DNA of 64,000 nt, taken from assembly GCA_973895155.1 (NCBI GenBank), contig OZ316898.1, forward strand, positions 1,984,001 to 2,048,000, read 5' to 3'. Both the position numbers and the translations under genes were made by a program. Below are positions 43,894-55,593 of the stretch, piece after piece. The DNA is from Marsupella aquatica. Lineage: Eukaryota > Marchantiophyta. Under the pieces are notes generated by a model that saw only the letters and a program-made list of their open reading frames with translations, did no database searches and was not told where the DNA came from. Every line of letters starts with the position of its first letter. The stretch's first letter is position 1.

Positions 43894-45121
43894 TGGACAA
43901 GGCAGCACAGTCCTAGCTCGAGCCTTAGGTGAAGCACGTGCATGTGCTTGCTTTTCCATTCTGCACTACTATGGGTGAGAAGTACTCAAAGCATAAACAA
44001 AAAAGAAAGAGTATACAACCAAATTCATCAAAGAATGCGCAAATTAGCCCAACCACAAATTGCTGTAGCTTGCCCATTTAGATTTCATGAGGGACATTTT
44101 AGTGACTGCTCCTACTCACGATGCCTAGAGCTGATTGCTAAATGAAGACGCATGGAAGCTGCTCGTGACTCCAACCTCACCAAACTCGCCTACCCACTTC
44201 CCTCTCGGCAATAAACCACTGTTTAACTACAGCTCGAAGATCAGCAAACTTGACTTTTGAGCGTCTGCACAAATGATAGCGTCTGCAGATCGCAGATGCC
44301 CATCAATCTGAGAACCTTAGATCTTTAGAAGTCAGAGATCCGTCAATGTCTGACACTAGAAATTCACAATCTTCACGTCGGTAAGAGGCACTCAAATCAT
44401 GCTCAGCTCGGCCGCGGACAACCATGTGTAACAAAATTGTAGTCTCTCGAGGCTGAACCAGCTCGTGAAGCAGCAGCTAGCTGCAGTGGGATTTTGGGAA
44501 GACGCGAAATATCCATTGCTTGCGTTCTACAGGGATCAGAAGGTTTCAGCTTCTCAGACATATTTGACCAACGATTTAGTATAGTTTAATCGGACGTAGA
44601 CAATCACCTTCACCAGATCGGTGCACTCGACAAGGGCTCCTCCTCAATTTCACGTAGGAATCCGGTAGTCCTCGTTCCATAATCCCTAATGTGGGGATGT
44701 TTTCTACCTACAGGATCCCAGTGGGGCCGGACATTCCTCACAAAACTTTGAAATCTACAGCTGACAGGACGGTTGGCATGTCGACAGGTCAGTGAAGTCA
44801 ACTGATACGGCAGAACGTTTGATGTGAATACGATCGACAGCGATTTCATCTGGTGACGTCTGTGCGGAGGCTGCAGAATATAGATCCTGGGACCTGATCA
44901 CTCTATCTCTGTAGCAAGAAGTGTCCGCTGCGCACAATTGAAGGTCTGATTGTCTCTTTGCAACAATTTGAGACCATTGTCCTTCTCAAAGGGTCTAGTC
45001 AGATCCGATCGACTAGCCGTCGGAGTTCAAAATTCACTCCGGATTAGTGTGAATTGAATTGTCCGAGTCTTTCATCGATCCAATTTCAGTGGCCCGGGAA
45101 GAGCCAATGCAGTGCTAGAAA
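43894..45121. other. Upstream region of the laccase gene
   Basis: No coding signal; probable promoter and leader. No single element could be assigned. Confidence 0.35.
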
Positions 45122-48100
45122 ATGACGTCGAAGCAATGGAATCATGCTATCGTTGGCGTTGCTGTTTGTCTTATTTCGGTTTTCAGTATGGCCCCCAGCT
45201 GCATGGCTAAGACGAACTATTACAACTGGAATGTAAGGAATTCTATCTCCGATGATTCGAGAAGATTGTAGAAACGCCAATTAAGTAGAATGTGGTAGAA
45301 ATTGAGATGACTACAACCAAACCGTTCACATAGTATAATAACTAAGTAGCTTCAGTGTAATCGGTTGTGCTGGTCTGATTTGAGTATTTGGGCTAGCTGG
45401 AGAGATTGAATGTAGTCTTCCATCCATCAATTTTCTAACATTCGAAGGACCTGAGTCTAAGCTAGCTGGAGAAATTGGAAATAGTCTTCCTTGCATCAAG
45501 TTTCTAACAATTAAAGTACTGGATACTAACTGTGTTGCTGGAGAGTGTGGGACATATTTTCTGTGCATCCAGATTTTGATATACAACCCTCTCTAGCTTG
45601 TGCTCAGTCCAGGATCGATATATATATCTGCTCTCGTGACAACCGGAACTGTTCATGTTGAGCCATGAATTCATGGAAGTAACTGCCAATTCATTGCTTT
45701 TGTTTTACAGATTACCCTCGTAAATTGCACTCGAAATTGTGTGAACAAATCAATCTTGACAGTCAATGGCCAGTTTCCTGGCCCAGAAATTCAGGTCACT
45801 GAAGGAGACCGCGTAGTTGTGAACGTCACCAACAGTGCACATTCAAACGTGACAATTCACTGGCAAGTAAACTCTCACAAGATCTCTATTGAATCGTCCA
45901 TCATGAAGAGGCTTGTACTTGATTCGAATGCACCGGATGGCTCTTAGTACGTACAGATGCTGGCTGGATTTCTGGATTTCGGAATTGCTGATTATCTGTC
46001 ATCACGCCTTTCCAAAACTCAAAAAATTACTAATTTCTGAAAGATGGTGCTAAAGTAGCTGATGGATAGCTCGAGAATTTTCAAGCGTTCGGTGAAAAGA
46101 AATTGCACACAGATCGCGAAGCTTATCAGAGCTGCAGACGATTCACATGTGTTGAATGATGCCCTAAATGATATGTGCCTCTGGGGATTGGCGCGCAGGC
46201 ATGGAATCCGGCAGGTTAGGTCCTGCTGGCAGGATGGGGTTGCGTATATCACCGAATGCCCAATCCAACCCGGCAACTACACAGTCTACGATTTCGTTGT
46301 GTATGGCCAGCGTGGGACAACGATGTGGCATGCACATATCACTTGGGTTCGAGCAACTATTTATGGAGCATTCATCACCAAACCAGCCAATTATAGTTAT
46401 CCATTTCCAAAACCGGTTCAGGAGGAAACAGTGATTCTGGGTACACTTCTCTCAGCCATTGTTTTCCCTCCTCTGTTCAATTTGTACTGAAGGAAAATGT
46501 GTTTAATTGATCAAAAGCTGAGTGGCACGTAGACCCAACAGCTCAACAGCTTTCTGTATCTAAGTTGTGCAGAAACTAAAGCCTATGGCTGTAAATCGAT
46601 AACTCGATTTGTATACTCCAGAGCGTTGACCGTGGTCAATGTGTACAGGTGAATGGTGGAATCGAGATGTTGAAGTCGTCGAAAAAGAAGCACTGGCTGC
46701 AGGAGGAGCTTTTCCGCTAGCAGACGCGATGACCATTAATGGATTTCCAGGGACACGGTATAACTGCAGTGAAACCGAAGGTAAATCATAATCGACTCCA
46801 CTCCTGAGCTGTGTAAACAGGGATTCGTAATCCTATCGTGCAAACTTGTGTTATTATACAACCTTATTGCATAGTTGCAAGAATGCCGACCAGTCACAGT
46901 TTCTTTCACCAATTTTGCGGCCGGATTGGAGGAATCCATCACTTCTACCGATTCCATGTTCGTTAGTGCCAACGAGTTTCTGGGACAATTTCTTCTGCAA
47001 GCTAGTTCACAATATAAATTTTAAGTATAACCTAAACGGAAGGGTCTTTAGTTGGCAAGAGTGTTAGAACCTCGCAGGAATCTGATCACTGGCCGGTCTA
47101 TTGGAGTTTGCTGCTCTTGCTGTGGTTACTAAATTACTTGTTTAGTTTGCCCTCGGGGCTCAGCTTCCTTTCCCTGGTACCGACCTCCCCAGTTGTAGCA
47201 AGTCGACCTTCAGTCCTTTTACATGGTGTCGTTTTGGACCCTCCGTGTTGTATACGGGATTTATGAATCGAATTCATTTGGTCTTTCTAGGCAAAAAGAA
47301 GAGTGTTAGAACCGGTCTGACTTGCAGAATTGTGAACACCGGCCTCTTTTTTCCTTTCTTTCCTTCTAGTTGTGACACAGAACTTCTGAAACAAAAGAAA
47401 AGAACAAAGATGTACGTTTTGTAGATCGTGTAGGACTTGCTTTCTAGCTATGTAACGTTACTCTCATAACTTGCAAATTTACCTCGTTCGTTGTTTTTAG
47501 GACTGCCACGCAAGACCGAATACCACAGCACTGACTTAGCTATGGGAACCAATCGCCTACTTCTTGCAGGGTCTGGGTCTCGAAGCTGGTTAAACTAATT
47601 GTGTCTCAGTTTGGACTTTCATATGCAGGTCTTGCTGTGATTTATGTCCAGTCTGGGAAAACCTACCTCCTCCGAGTTATTAACGCCGCCCTCAACAGTG
47701 ACATGTTCTTCGCAATTGCCAACCATAGCCTGAAAGTGGTGGAGGTTGACTCATCCTATGTAAAGCCTTTCATTGTGGACAAGGGCATCGTTATATCGCC
47801 AGGGCAGACCGTGAATGTTCTCGTGACAGCAAACCAATCTCCAGGAACGTATTACATGGCCGGCCAATCTCACTCCACAATATTAGTCACCGATCCGTCG
47901 GGAGTCCCAGCTCAAGCACTTCCCTTCGTCCTCGCTGACGTCCCTCCCATTCCCACAACCGGTCTCTTCCAGTACATGAAATCTCCAGTTCTGCTGAACA
48001 ATCAGACACTCTATCCAGCCCTGCCAACACGGAACGATAGTGTCTACAGCACGAATTTTTTTACCAGCCTGAAAACTCTGAATCCGGAGAATGTTCCAAC

Positions 48101-49006
48101 CAGCAACAACGTGAGGCACCTTTTATACACCGTGGGCACTGGCACGGAACTGTGTACTACTGCGAATCCTTGCGGTCCACAGCAGGGTGCCTATAGAGTG
48201 ACCGCAGCGATCAACAATATCTCGTTCGTGACTCCCACGACTGCTATTCTGCAAGCTCACTACTACAACACATCAGGCGTGTACTTGCCCACTTTTCCAG
48301 ACTCTCCCCCCAAAATCTTCGATTTCACCGCTGCTCCGAGCCCTCCCCCGGCTGATCAGATAGCCGAGAAAGCAACACGAGTCGCCGTGGTCGAATACGG
48401 GACCGTGGTCCAGCTCGTGCTGCAGGATGACAATAACTTCGCGTTTGAGAGCCACCCTTTCCATCTGCACGGGTATTTCTTCAGTGTTTTGGGCCAAGGG
48501 CTTGGTAATTACAACGCTACTTCCGACCCTGCCAAGTTCAACAACTACGATCCCCCTTCACGATTCACCGTCAATGTGCCCACCCGAGGATGGGTGGCGA
48601 TTAGTTTCAAGGCGGATAATCCTGGTACGTAGTTACTCTGCAGGCACACCTCGCTTTCCATGTTCAAGATTGGGCCTAGCTTGTCTCATCCCGAGCTGTA
48701 CATCATCAAGCAGATCGTTTGTCAATTCAATTTCATGTGCATAAAGTAAGAAAAATGTACAGGTACTAGAAATTCTCCGACTCATTGGTCATCATTCTGA
48801 AGTGTTGATGCAAGTATCAAGGTCTCGGAGGTTGTTGGGCCGAACTGATGTGTCATGTGAATGGAAATGGAAATGCAGGGGTATGGTTTTTGCACTGCCA
48901 TCTCGAAAAGCATCTGTCATTTGGCATGGCGGCGGTTTTCATAGTGAACGACGGGGAAAAACCTGACCAAAAGCTTCCCGCTCCGAAAAGATTGAACCAG
49001 TGCTAG
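45122..49006 (+). CDS. LAC: Laccase (secreted multicopper oxidase)
   Basis: Six exons, 45122-45232, 45711-45862, 46199-46440, 46649-46780, 47629-48624 and 48879-49006, give 586 residues with consistent phases. A signal peptide covers about residues 1-29 (hydrophobic run IVGVAVCLISVF, end at SCMA). Copper ligands: HWHG (87-90), W-HAH (131-134), HPFHLHG in exon 5, and HCHLEKHLSFGM in exon 6, whose Met is the likely type-1 axial ligand. Several N-x-S/T sites occur. Plant laccases oxidise phenols with O2 in the cell wall; in lower plants they polymerise other phenolics, and the substrate here is not known. Intron 2 must use a GC donor (TG|GCAAGT) to give HWHG; the GT four bases on would destroy it. 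Intron 4 contains a dispersed repeat. Confidence 0.95.
47150..47295 (+). repeat. Dispersed repeat in laccase intron 4, copy 2 (copy 1 at 14130)
   Basis: Ordered match to 14130-14285 with the same A-rich end, in the same orientation as the laccase transcript. Confidence 0.55.
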
Positions 49007-49785
49007 ACACATTAGACCTCTTGGTCTAGTACTGTTTCAATCTATCGATCAATGTATTAAGACATTCTTCTTAAGTTTCCATTTTCAAGTAATCATTCAG
49101 TATGCGAGCTCATAGTTTTCGATCATTCAGGCTTTCCTCATCCTGCGCCATTGCTGCTTACCTGCTTAATTGTGACGATTTGAGGTTTAGGAAATTAGAC
49201 AGGTTTGCAATTTCTTGAATGTTGTATGCATTTCCGCGAAAATAATGCGTATGCAGCATTACCAAATCAAATGTCAACGACCGTATAGAATACACTTCAA
49301 ATTGTGAAATAAACAGTCGTCCATTTTTTAGGGTACTTCCCTCACGCTCACTTTGTAGTCATTCGTCCACGATCCCTGCATGCGTTCTCCTCGCTTGGGT
49401 TGAATCTGTTAGATCTTAATGTATGCAGTATTGTGTTCTCTAACTTCAGGATCTCCTCCAATGTTTACTTAAAGGCAAACAGGTGTTTTGAACCAAGTTT
49501 GTGAGATTCATTTGCTCCTCGATCCGAATTTCCCATAGAGCGTCTCTCTCAAACAACTGCCCTCGAAGGAACTCTTATGCCAGCTTCCTCAATTTTGAAA
49601 CGTACGCCCAGGCAAGTTTTAGTATCTTCAAACAAGTACATACTGTTTAGCAGATATGGGATGTTTTCTGGCTTGACTATCCATTTAGTGCTACTGGTAA
49701 TTTGTAAAGCTTGAAATTTTGGCACTGCTACTCGAGGAGCCATTTTGGGTCCTTTTAAAACTCGGCATCCTTACGGGTTCGTCCC
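49007..49785. other. Spacer between convergent 3' ends
   Basis: Laccase 3' UTR and the 3' flank of the minus-strand unit. The short open frame at 49549-49743 has no known family. Confidence 0.35.
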
Positions 49786-50490
49786 TTAATCGTCTCGAAC
49801 GTCATCTCGTATCTCATCTAGTAAGCGTCTCTCAGTTGCTATGATGCTAATATCTTCCTCAAGCTGTCCTATTTCGAGAATGTTTGTACATGATACTTGG
49901 CTCTCCGCTTCGGCCAACTTTTCTGCCCCATCGTCTGCAACTTTGACACCAGAAACGTCATTTGCTTTTCCCGCTCCTTCTACTCGTCGAGTGTTCATAG
50001 ACAGCACTTGGCTCTTTCTCAAGGCCATGTCTCCGATCCCATCTTCTTGATTTTGAACCAGAAGCCTATTTTTCCGATTGTCTTTTTCGGCTGGCAGGCC
50101 TCTCTTGTAAATAACAGATGGTCTTTCATATATTCTCCGAGACATCCGTTTCACTCGAGCCCTGTGTTCTGTCAGCATATAGTCAAACATAGAGCGATAT
50201 TGCGAAGCACCTACCCTTGCGTGAGGTTTTGGATGCACATCTGAGGGTTTCGGCACGTAAACTGTTGCCATGTAATCATACATTGACAGGTAATCAGTTC
50301 TAGCTCGCTTATCTAATCCGTTGCTCGTGAACTGAAATTTTGGGAGTTTTGGCCCCAACGTAAACTCCATTCCTGGTTCATGGACGATTATCCATGAAGT
50401 TTTGGTCTGAAGAATTTGCATTTCTTTGAGCCCTCCTAGCAGGACTTTATCATCAAGGCCAGGAAGTAGCGATGGCTCCAGAATTGCCAT
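49786..50490 (-). CDS. Unknown protein, or last exon of the kinesin gene
   Basis: Open for 234 codons from the ATG of MAILEPSLLPGLDD to a TGA. I do not recognise a domain. It contains two similar tyrosine motifs 30 residues apart, DYLSMYDYMATVY and QYRSMFDYMLTEH, then a basic stretch (RARVKRMSRRIYERP) and an acidic, helical C terminus (LEEDISIIATERRLLDEI). An acceptor-like TTTCTAG lies just upstream in frame (SIMAILEP), so it may be the terminal exon of the minus-strand kinesin unit rather than a separate gene. No other exon of a separate gene was found nearby. Confidence 0.5.
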   Translation of the reverse strand: MAILEPSLLPGLDDKVLLGGLKEMQILQTKTSWIIVHEPGMEFTLGPKLPKFQFTSNGLDKRARTDYLSMYDYMATVYVPKPSDVHPKPHARVGASQYRSMFDYMLTEHRARVKRMSRRIYERPSVIYKRGLPAEKDNRKNRLLVQNQEDGIGDMALRKSQVLSMNTRRVEGAGKANDVSGVKVADDGAEKLAEAESQVSCTNILEIGQLEEDISIIATERRLLDEIRDDVRDD

Positions 50491-51559
50491 GATACTCTAG
50501 AAATCCTTGATTGAGATCAGCTTAATGCAGATAGAAAGTGTTTTACCCAGCCTTGTCCTTCACATCTAGCTTTGCCTTTCCATCAGCCTTCATTCACCAC
50601 TAATCGCCAGGACATCATCATATCCAAAAGGAGTCCTATGCGAATTAGCATCTCAATTGTTATGAGAGCTCATGAGGTCTCCTCTTACCGTGTCGGCATG
50701 AAAGCCAGGGAATGATGTAAAGTTTACGGCCATAACTAAGGTATCTTAGAGCTTGTCCATCACACAATTGGTTTGCATTAGAATAGTTTGACGCTGATAT
50801 GCAAATTTGGAATAATGCATCTTAACGGTGAGTTAGAAGTATAATACACGGTTAAGTTTATCAATTGAAAAGGTGCACTACTTACCAAGAGTCACCACTC
50901 ACATAGGTATTGCTTGGAGCTGCAAATTATTATCATTATCTTCTCTGTGCCCATACACTGGAGGACATCCGGGCGTAAATTTGAATGCTAATAATTTGGA
51001 TGAATTTTGTTTTTAATATTCTCACCTCCAGGCATACTCATGCAATCTTCGGTGTGAGAGAAACCCATTCAGCACATCACGGCTCAGGGTTCCCGAGATG
51101 ATCAATATAAACATCGACACTAAATCCACATTCAACAGAACGATTCTGTGGAGCCGGAAAATTATAGGAATTCTCCCTCATTTGTTCAAAACGTATTTAC
51201 AGACTCGATCGACTCTGACCAGAACGGTGAGATGAACCTCTTCATGACTTTCCACCATTCGGCATAACCAAGTGCCTGCTATGCCAACGTCGGTGGAAAG
51301 TGTTGTTTGGCTCATTGGTATTACGTCCGAGCCAATAACAATCGCGTAACTCATGTTAACAAAAGTCCGAGTCGCCACAGCCACAGGGTTATGGGTGATA
51401 CATTTCTGGTCTTGTTCAAGATTATCCTTGTAGCAATGCCTTGGGAACTCCATTACGGACAACCTGGTCGGGTCTCATCGAGAACTTCAACTCACTTCGG
51501 TTCACGCTGGGACAACGCTGGATCAGGGAGTGCTCAGTTCATCCAGGAGATCAATTTGT

Positions 51560-54500
51560 TTACTTCGCTTCTAATTGGGAGATTTGAATATTCAAGTTAC
51601 TGTTAAGGGAATTTTCATCGCCCGGGAACTGCAGTTGCCTTCGACCCTTAGGATTCTTTTGCGGGTCAGAGTCGACCCCATTTCGCGCATTCATGTCCAA
51701 CACCCGCAATGCAGGTCTGACTCGTCTTAAATCGTCTCTCACGTTACCTTCGTTCTTGTTTACATGTTGCGGCAACTCGACTCCCACATCTCCGGAAAAT
51801 GGATGTTTGACAACACCCACCTAAAAGGCAATATCCACAACAGCACCAAAACGATTTAGCTAAAATACGTGATCCCCCACAGCATTCGAGGAAGAGGTAT
51901 GGAATAAACACTATTTGAGATGAATGAATGTACCTTATTTTCTAAACGAAAATCTGTGAAACTTGTGATAGAGTCGCGAACTGAAACACCCTGCGCAAAC
52001 TCAATTTGTTGGAGGTCAGGACAATGTTTACAGAGGTGCTTATCAAGCTGATGGAGAGTGACCAGACGTACATCATCTTAGAGAAACCGACTTTGCTGGT
52101 CAGAGAATGAATCGCAACAGCAATATCTACTCCTTGTAGCGCATGTAGAAATCTCATGGAAGCCGCCAACCACGAGTGACATAGGGAGAGACAATTTGAT
52201 CTTCTATTTGAGCAGAGCTACTGTAGGTGGAACCACTTCAGTGAAGACAATGTTAGAAATTGGAGTAGGAGAATTCAAAAAAGACTCGAGGGCAAACTGA
52301 TCTAAAACCATTGCAATGCGAGAGACTAAAGCACAACCTGAAGTTCCATCGAAGTATCACGCCGAGTATTTTCGATATCTTTCCATTTCCGGAGTTCATC
52401 TCGCCAAGCCTGGAAGTCATGTCAAACACAGATTTCTTATGAGACGTCACTGCTAAGAAGATTCATCCTTACGATCTAGAGAATGTGTGCAGTAGAAACC
52501 GCTTCGAGTTGACGACAGTTAGCGATCGAAGAGAAAAACAGGGAACGCAGTGCTACTATTATTCCACACATGCCGTAGTGTTAGTGCTAAGGGTGATTTC
52601 GAAATGCAACCTAGCAGGCCCGATCTACTCTTTCGAGAGTGCGAATTGTCAGGCAGATAGATCACCTTAGAGCGCAGAACGTGTTTTTTAGCTTTAGCTA
52701 AACAATCCTGCAAGAATTGGTTCTCCTCCATTACTTCCATCAGCTGACGCTCGCGCTGTAGATTTTCAGCGGAGCTGGGAAACTGCGCGAGTATAAGACG
52801 CATCTCTTCCTCGTAGTTCTCGCATTTGTCCTTGTAGGATTGCAGCTCCAACTGCATTTGTTGGACTGAATCATTCTGGGAGATATCACCGTAAGCCTGC
52901 ATCTCAGCACTGCTATGGAAAGGTTAGGAGAAAGAAGCGACTATCAAACACAGATTCTACCCACACGGGCAAAAATCTAGTGCTTCGCGTAGTCTGGAAT
53001 GGACAGCTTCAAGACGATGAATACAACAAAAACCGTGTTGAGTATTCGTTACGCCGGGACCAGTTATAGAAAGTACAAGAGGCAAACATACTAGCTAGAC
53101 ACACACACAGCAAATTAACAACATAATCCAGGGGCAGAATTGAAAGTGAGCAGAAACTGATTGACAAACTAAGCAAGCAGAGTGCTTGACACACACCAAC
53201 AGTCGAGAGAAAGTGTAATCACGATAGGTAATTCAACATACCGTAAGGATTCCAGCTCGATTTTGAGTTCAACGATCTCCAGTTCGGCGTCTGCCAACTT
53301 TATTTCGAGCTCTCTGATTCGGTCAGTCTGTAGAATTTTTCGACGATTAGACACAGCAGTTGGAAAATCGAGAGAAACAGTACACGGATCATTGCCGAAA
53401 TTTCGAAAGACGGGGCGGAAAAGTTTACCTTAAAAAGAAGTTGTGCTACAAAGCTTTGATAGTCGTGGTAAACCGTCTCTTCGACCCCATGTCCATGGTT
53501 ATTTGCGAGAACCGCATTGTCCTGCCGAAATGAGAAGTCGGCCGGCTTGGATTCCTCATGGACAGAGGATCGGCTGGACATGTTCACTTGCAGTCCACTT
53601 GCTCCAAGGCTCCTTGAACACAAACTTCCAGCTAAGAGGTCTTCCGCAGTCGGCTCCACTGAAATAGTAGCCGCTTGCAGCGCTTCTGGAGGATAACTAG
53701 AATTGTCTTCTTCCGCACAACAGAGAATTGATTCTTCTGAAGAAGAAATTCTTTCTTGCGCCGAACAGAGAATTAATGGCTGGCTCGTTTCTGCAGAAAA
53801 GAAGTTGCCGCCTGAAGGTGCACAAAGAGAATATGTAGTCGTTGCGGCACGTCCATTTTGAAGCCCATTTGTATCGACGATTTCCTTATTGCACAAAATG
53901 TTTGCCACATCGCCAGAGTCCTGGCCGGATGACGTCAAAATAGGAGGCAGCGGTTCCCCCTGCGGCAAAAAACTGTGTTAAAGCTTGCAACGAGTGAAAC
54001 GAAGAGACACACCACCAGTCCTCCCCTCGTACAAGAGAAGCCTCAGCAGTCCTATCGACTAGCCCATAGATTGCTTGAAATTTCAATCATCTTCACTCTG
54101 AAACTCAATTTCCTCCAGGGGCGGGAACTGACTACGCCTCAGGGCTAAGAACGCATTATCCAGGCGTGCCAGCGGCGACTCAATTTCATGACTTGGTGTT
54201 CTTTATTAAGACGCACCATGCTATATTGCAAAACTCCCCCCCGCACTTCCTCTACACCTTCCACCTTCAAGACTCTGCAAGGGAAGGACACGATAACATT
54301 CAGTAACAGAGCGAGCTACAGCAGCTCAGCAGAATGTGGAACGCACCAATCTAAAGGTCCCTATCGACATCACGATGTATCGTGAAGTCCAATTATGCCA
54401 TTATACATCGTAAATGAATGTACATCGGCAACGGTACAGGATATCTTCGTACTGGGATGAACGAGGGTGATCCTGATATGACGTGATCACGAATCATGGA

Positions 54501-54960
54501 TAATCCACATTCAGTGATATGGTTGCACAGGACAACTCTACAGCTGACAGGCCCCCGAGAAACACTAGAAATACGAAAGCCTCAACGAAAATAAACTGAA
54601 GGTAGTCAAGGAGATGAATGAGCGCCAAGAACCACAACTTCCAATCTAGGCATCAGACGTTTGAAAGGAAAGCATAGTAACCCGGAAAGTTAGGGGATGA
54701 AACCTGTCAATAATGAAGTCTGAAGGATCGTCTCCTATGCTGTCGATAATTTGCACCTGGAGAAAAATAACGTGGGTTCATATCCGGCAGGTGATGCGCC
54801 GTAGTAGAAGTACAACAGCGTGATAGGGCCCCTATGGAAGGAACCTTAGAAGTATACACACAAACGCCATTACAAAGAAGGCTAAAAAACCTCAGCAACA
54901 TACCACAGTGGTGTCTCTATCTTCATAAGCTGGCTGTTGAGCTGTCCGGGGTGTCGTCTG
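51560..54960 (-). CDS. Coiled-coil exons, probable C-terminal part of the kinesin-7 gene
   Basis: A chain of exons with matching phases on the kinesin strand. Approximate pieces: GQTTPRTAQQPAYEDRDTTV (54896-54956), VQIIDSIGDDPSDFIIDR (54709-54760), GEPLPP...AQLLFK (53430-53962), TDRIRELEIKLADAELEIVE (53243-53330), SAEMQAYGDISQND...RSK (52668-52915), AWRDELRKWKDIENTRRDTS (52338-52410), DVRLVTLHQLDKHLCKHCPD (about 51930-52090) and VGVVKHPFSG...QLEAK (51562-51820). Several form long heptad-like helices. There is no ATG-led first exon before them, and exon style equals the kinesin stalk, so they most likely extend that protein. A separate coiled-coil gene starting between 54960 and 55594 cannot be excluded. 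Exact borders near 54080-54300 are unresolved. Confidence 0.6.
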
Positions 54961-55593
54961 TCCCTGTTAATACAACAATTTCGTCAGAACCCGCTCGTGG
55001 GCCCTGGGTCAAGAGTAAGAGCGTATTCAGAAGAAACGGCTCTGTTGGTGACATTGCTTATATGATGATGGTTCGTTGAGAAAAGCACTACTCCGATGAC
55101 GAAAATAAGTGACGGTTTTCAATCTCCCATAGCACAGTGGATCCATCCTCTGATTAGACATGACCAGCCCATTGTAGACTCGTTTCGAAATATCAAGCAA
55201 CAACAGGTAAACGCAAAGCTCAGTTCTTCACACTCGGAAGAGGCTGAGGAAGAGGGGTTTCAAATCAGGAACCAGGCTCGGGTATGTGAAAACAGTTTCC
55301 ATCCTTGAGATCGAGAAACCCTGGTTTCTTTATTGCCTTCAAAGAACATTCCAATTGCGTTCAGAGCTTAGTTATGACAGGAATGATCATATCGAGGCTT
55401 GTCCATAAATTTCCAAACAGAAATTCTATCCAACATTTCAAGCCCTGCCGTGACACTTATTCACTAGAGCATAGGCCCTTCTCAGCTGGTTTCCTTTCCC
55501 TATGATCGCACCAACAATTTCATCCGCTATCTGCTGGACAGGCAGGATGGCTTGCGAAGGTTAAAGTGAAATATCGATCATGATTTCTACATA

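Noticed and set aside
55096-55308. Plus-strand frame with LSSSHSEEAEEEGFQIRNQA
   Set aside because: Looks acidic and protein-like, but it lies inside the minus-strand kinesin region with no supporting exons.
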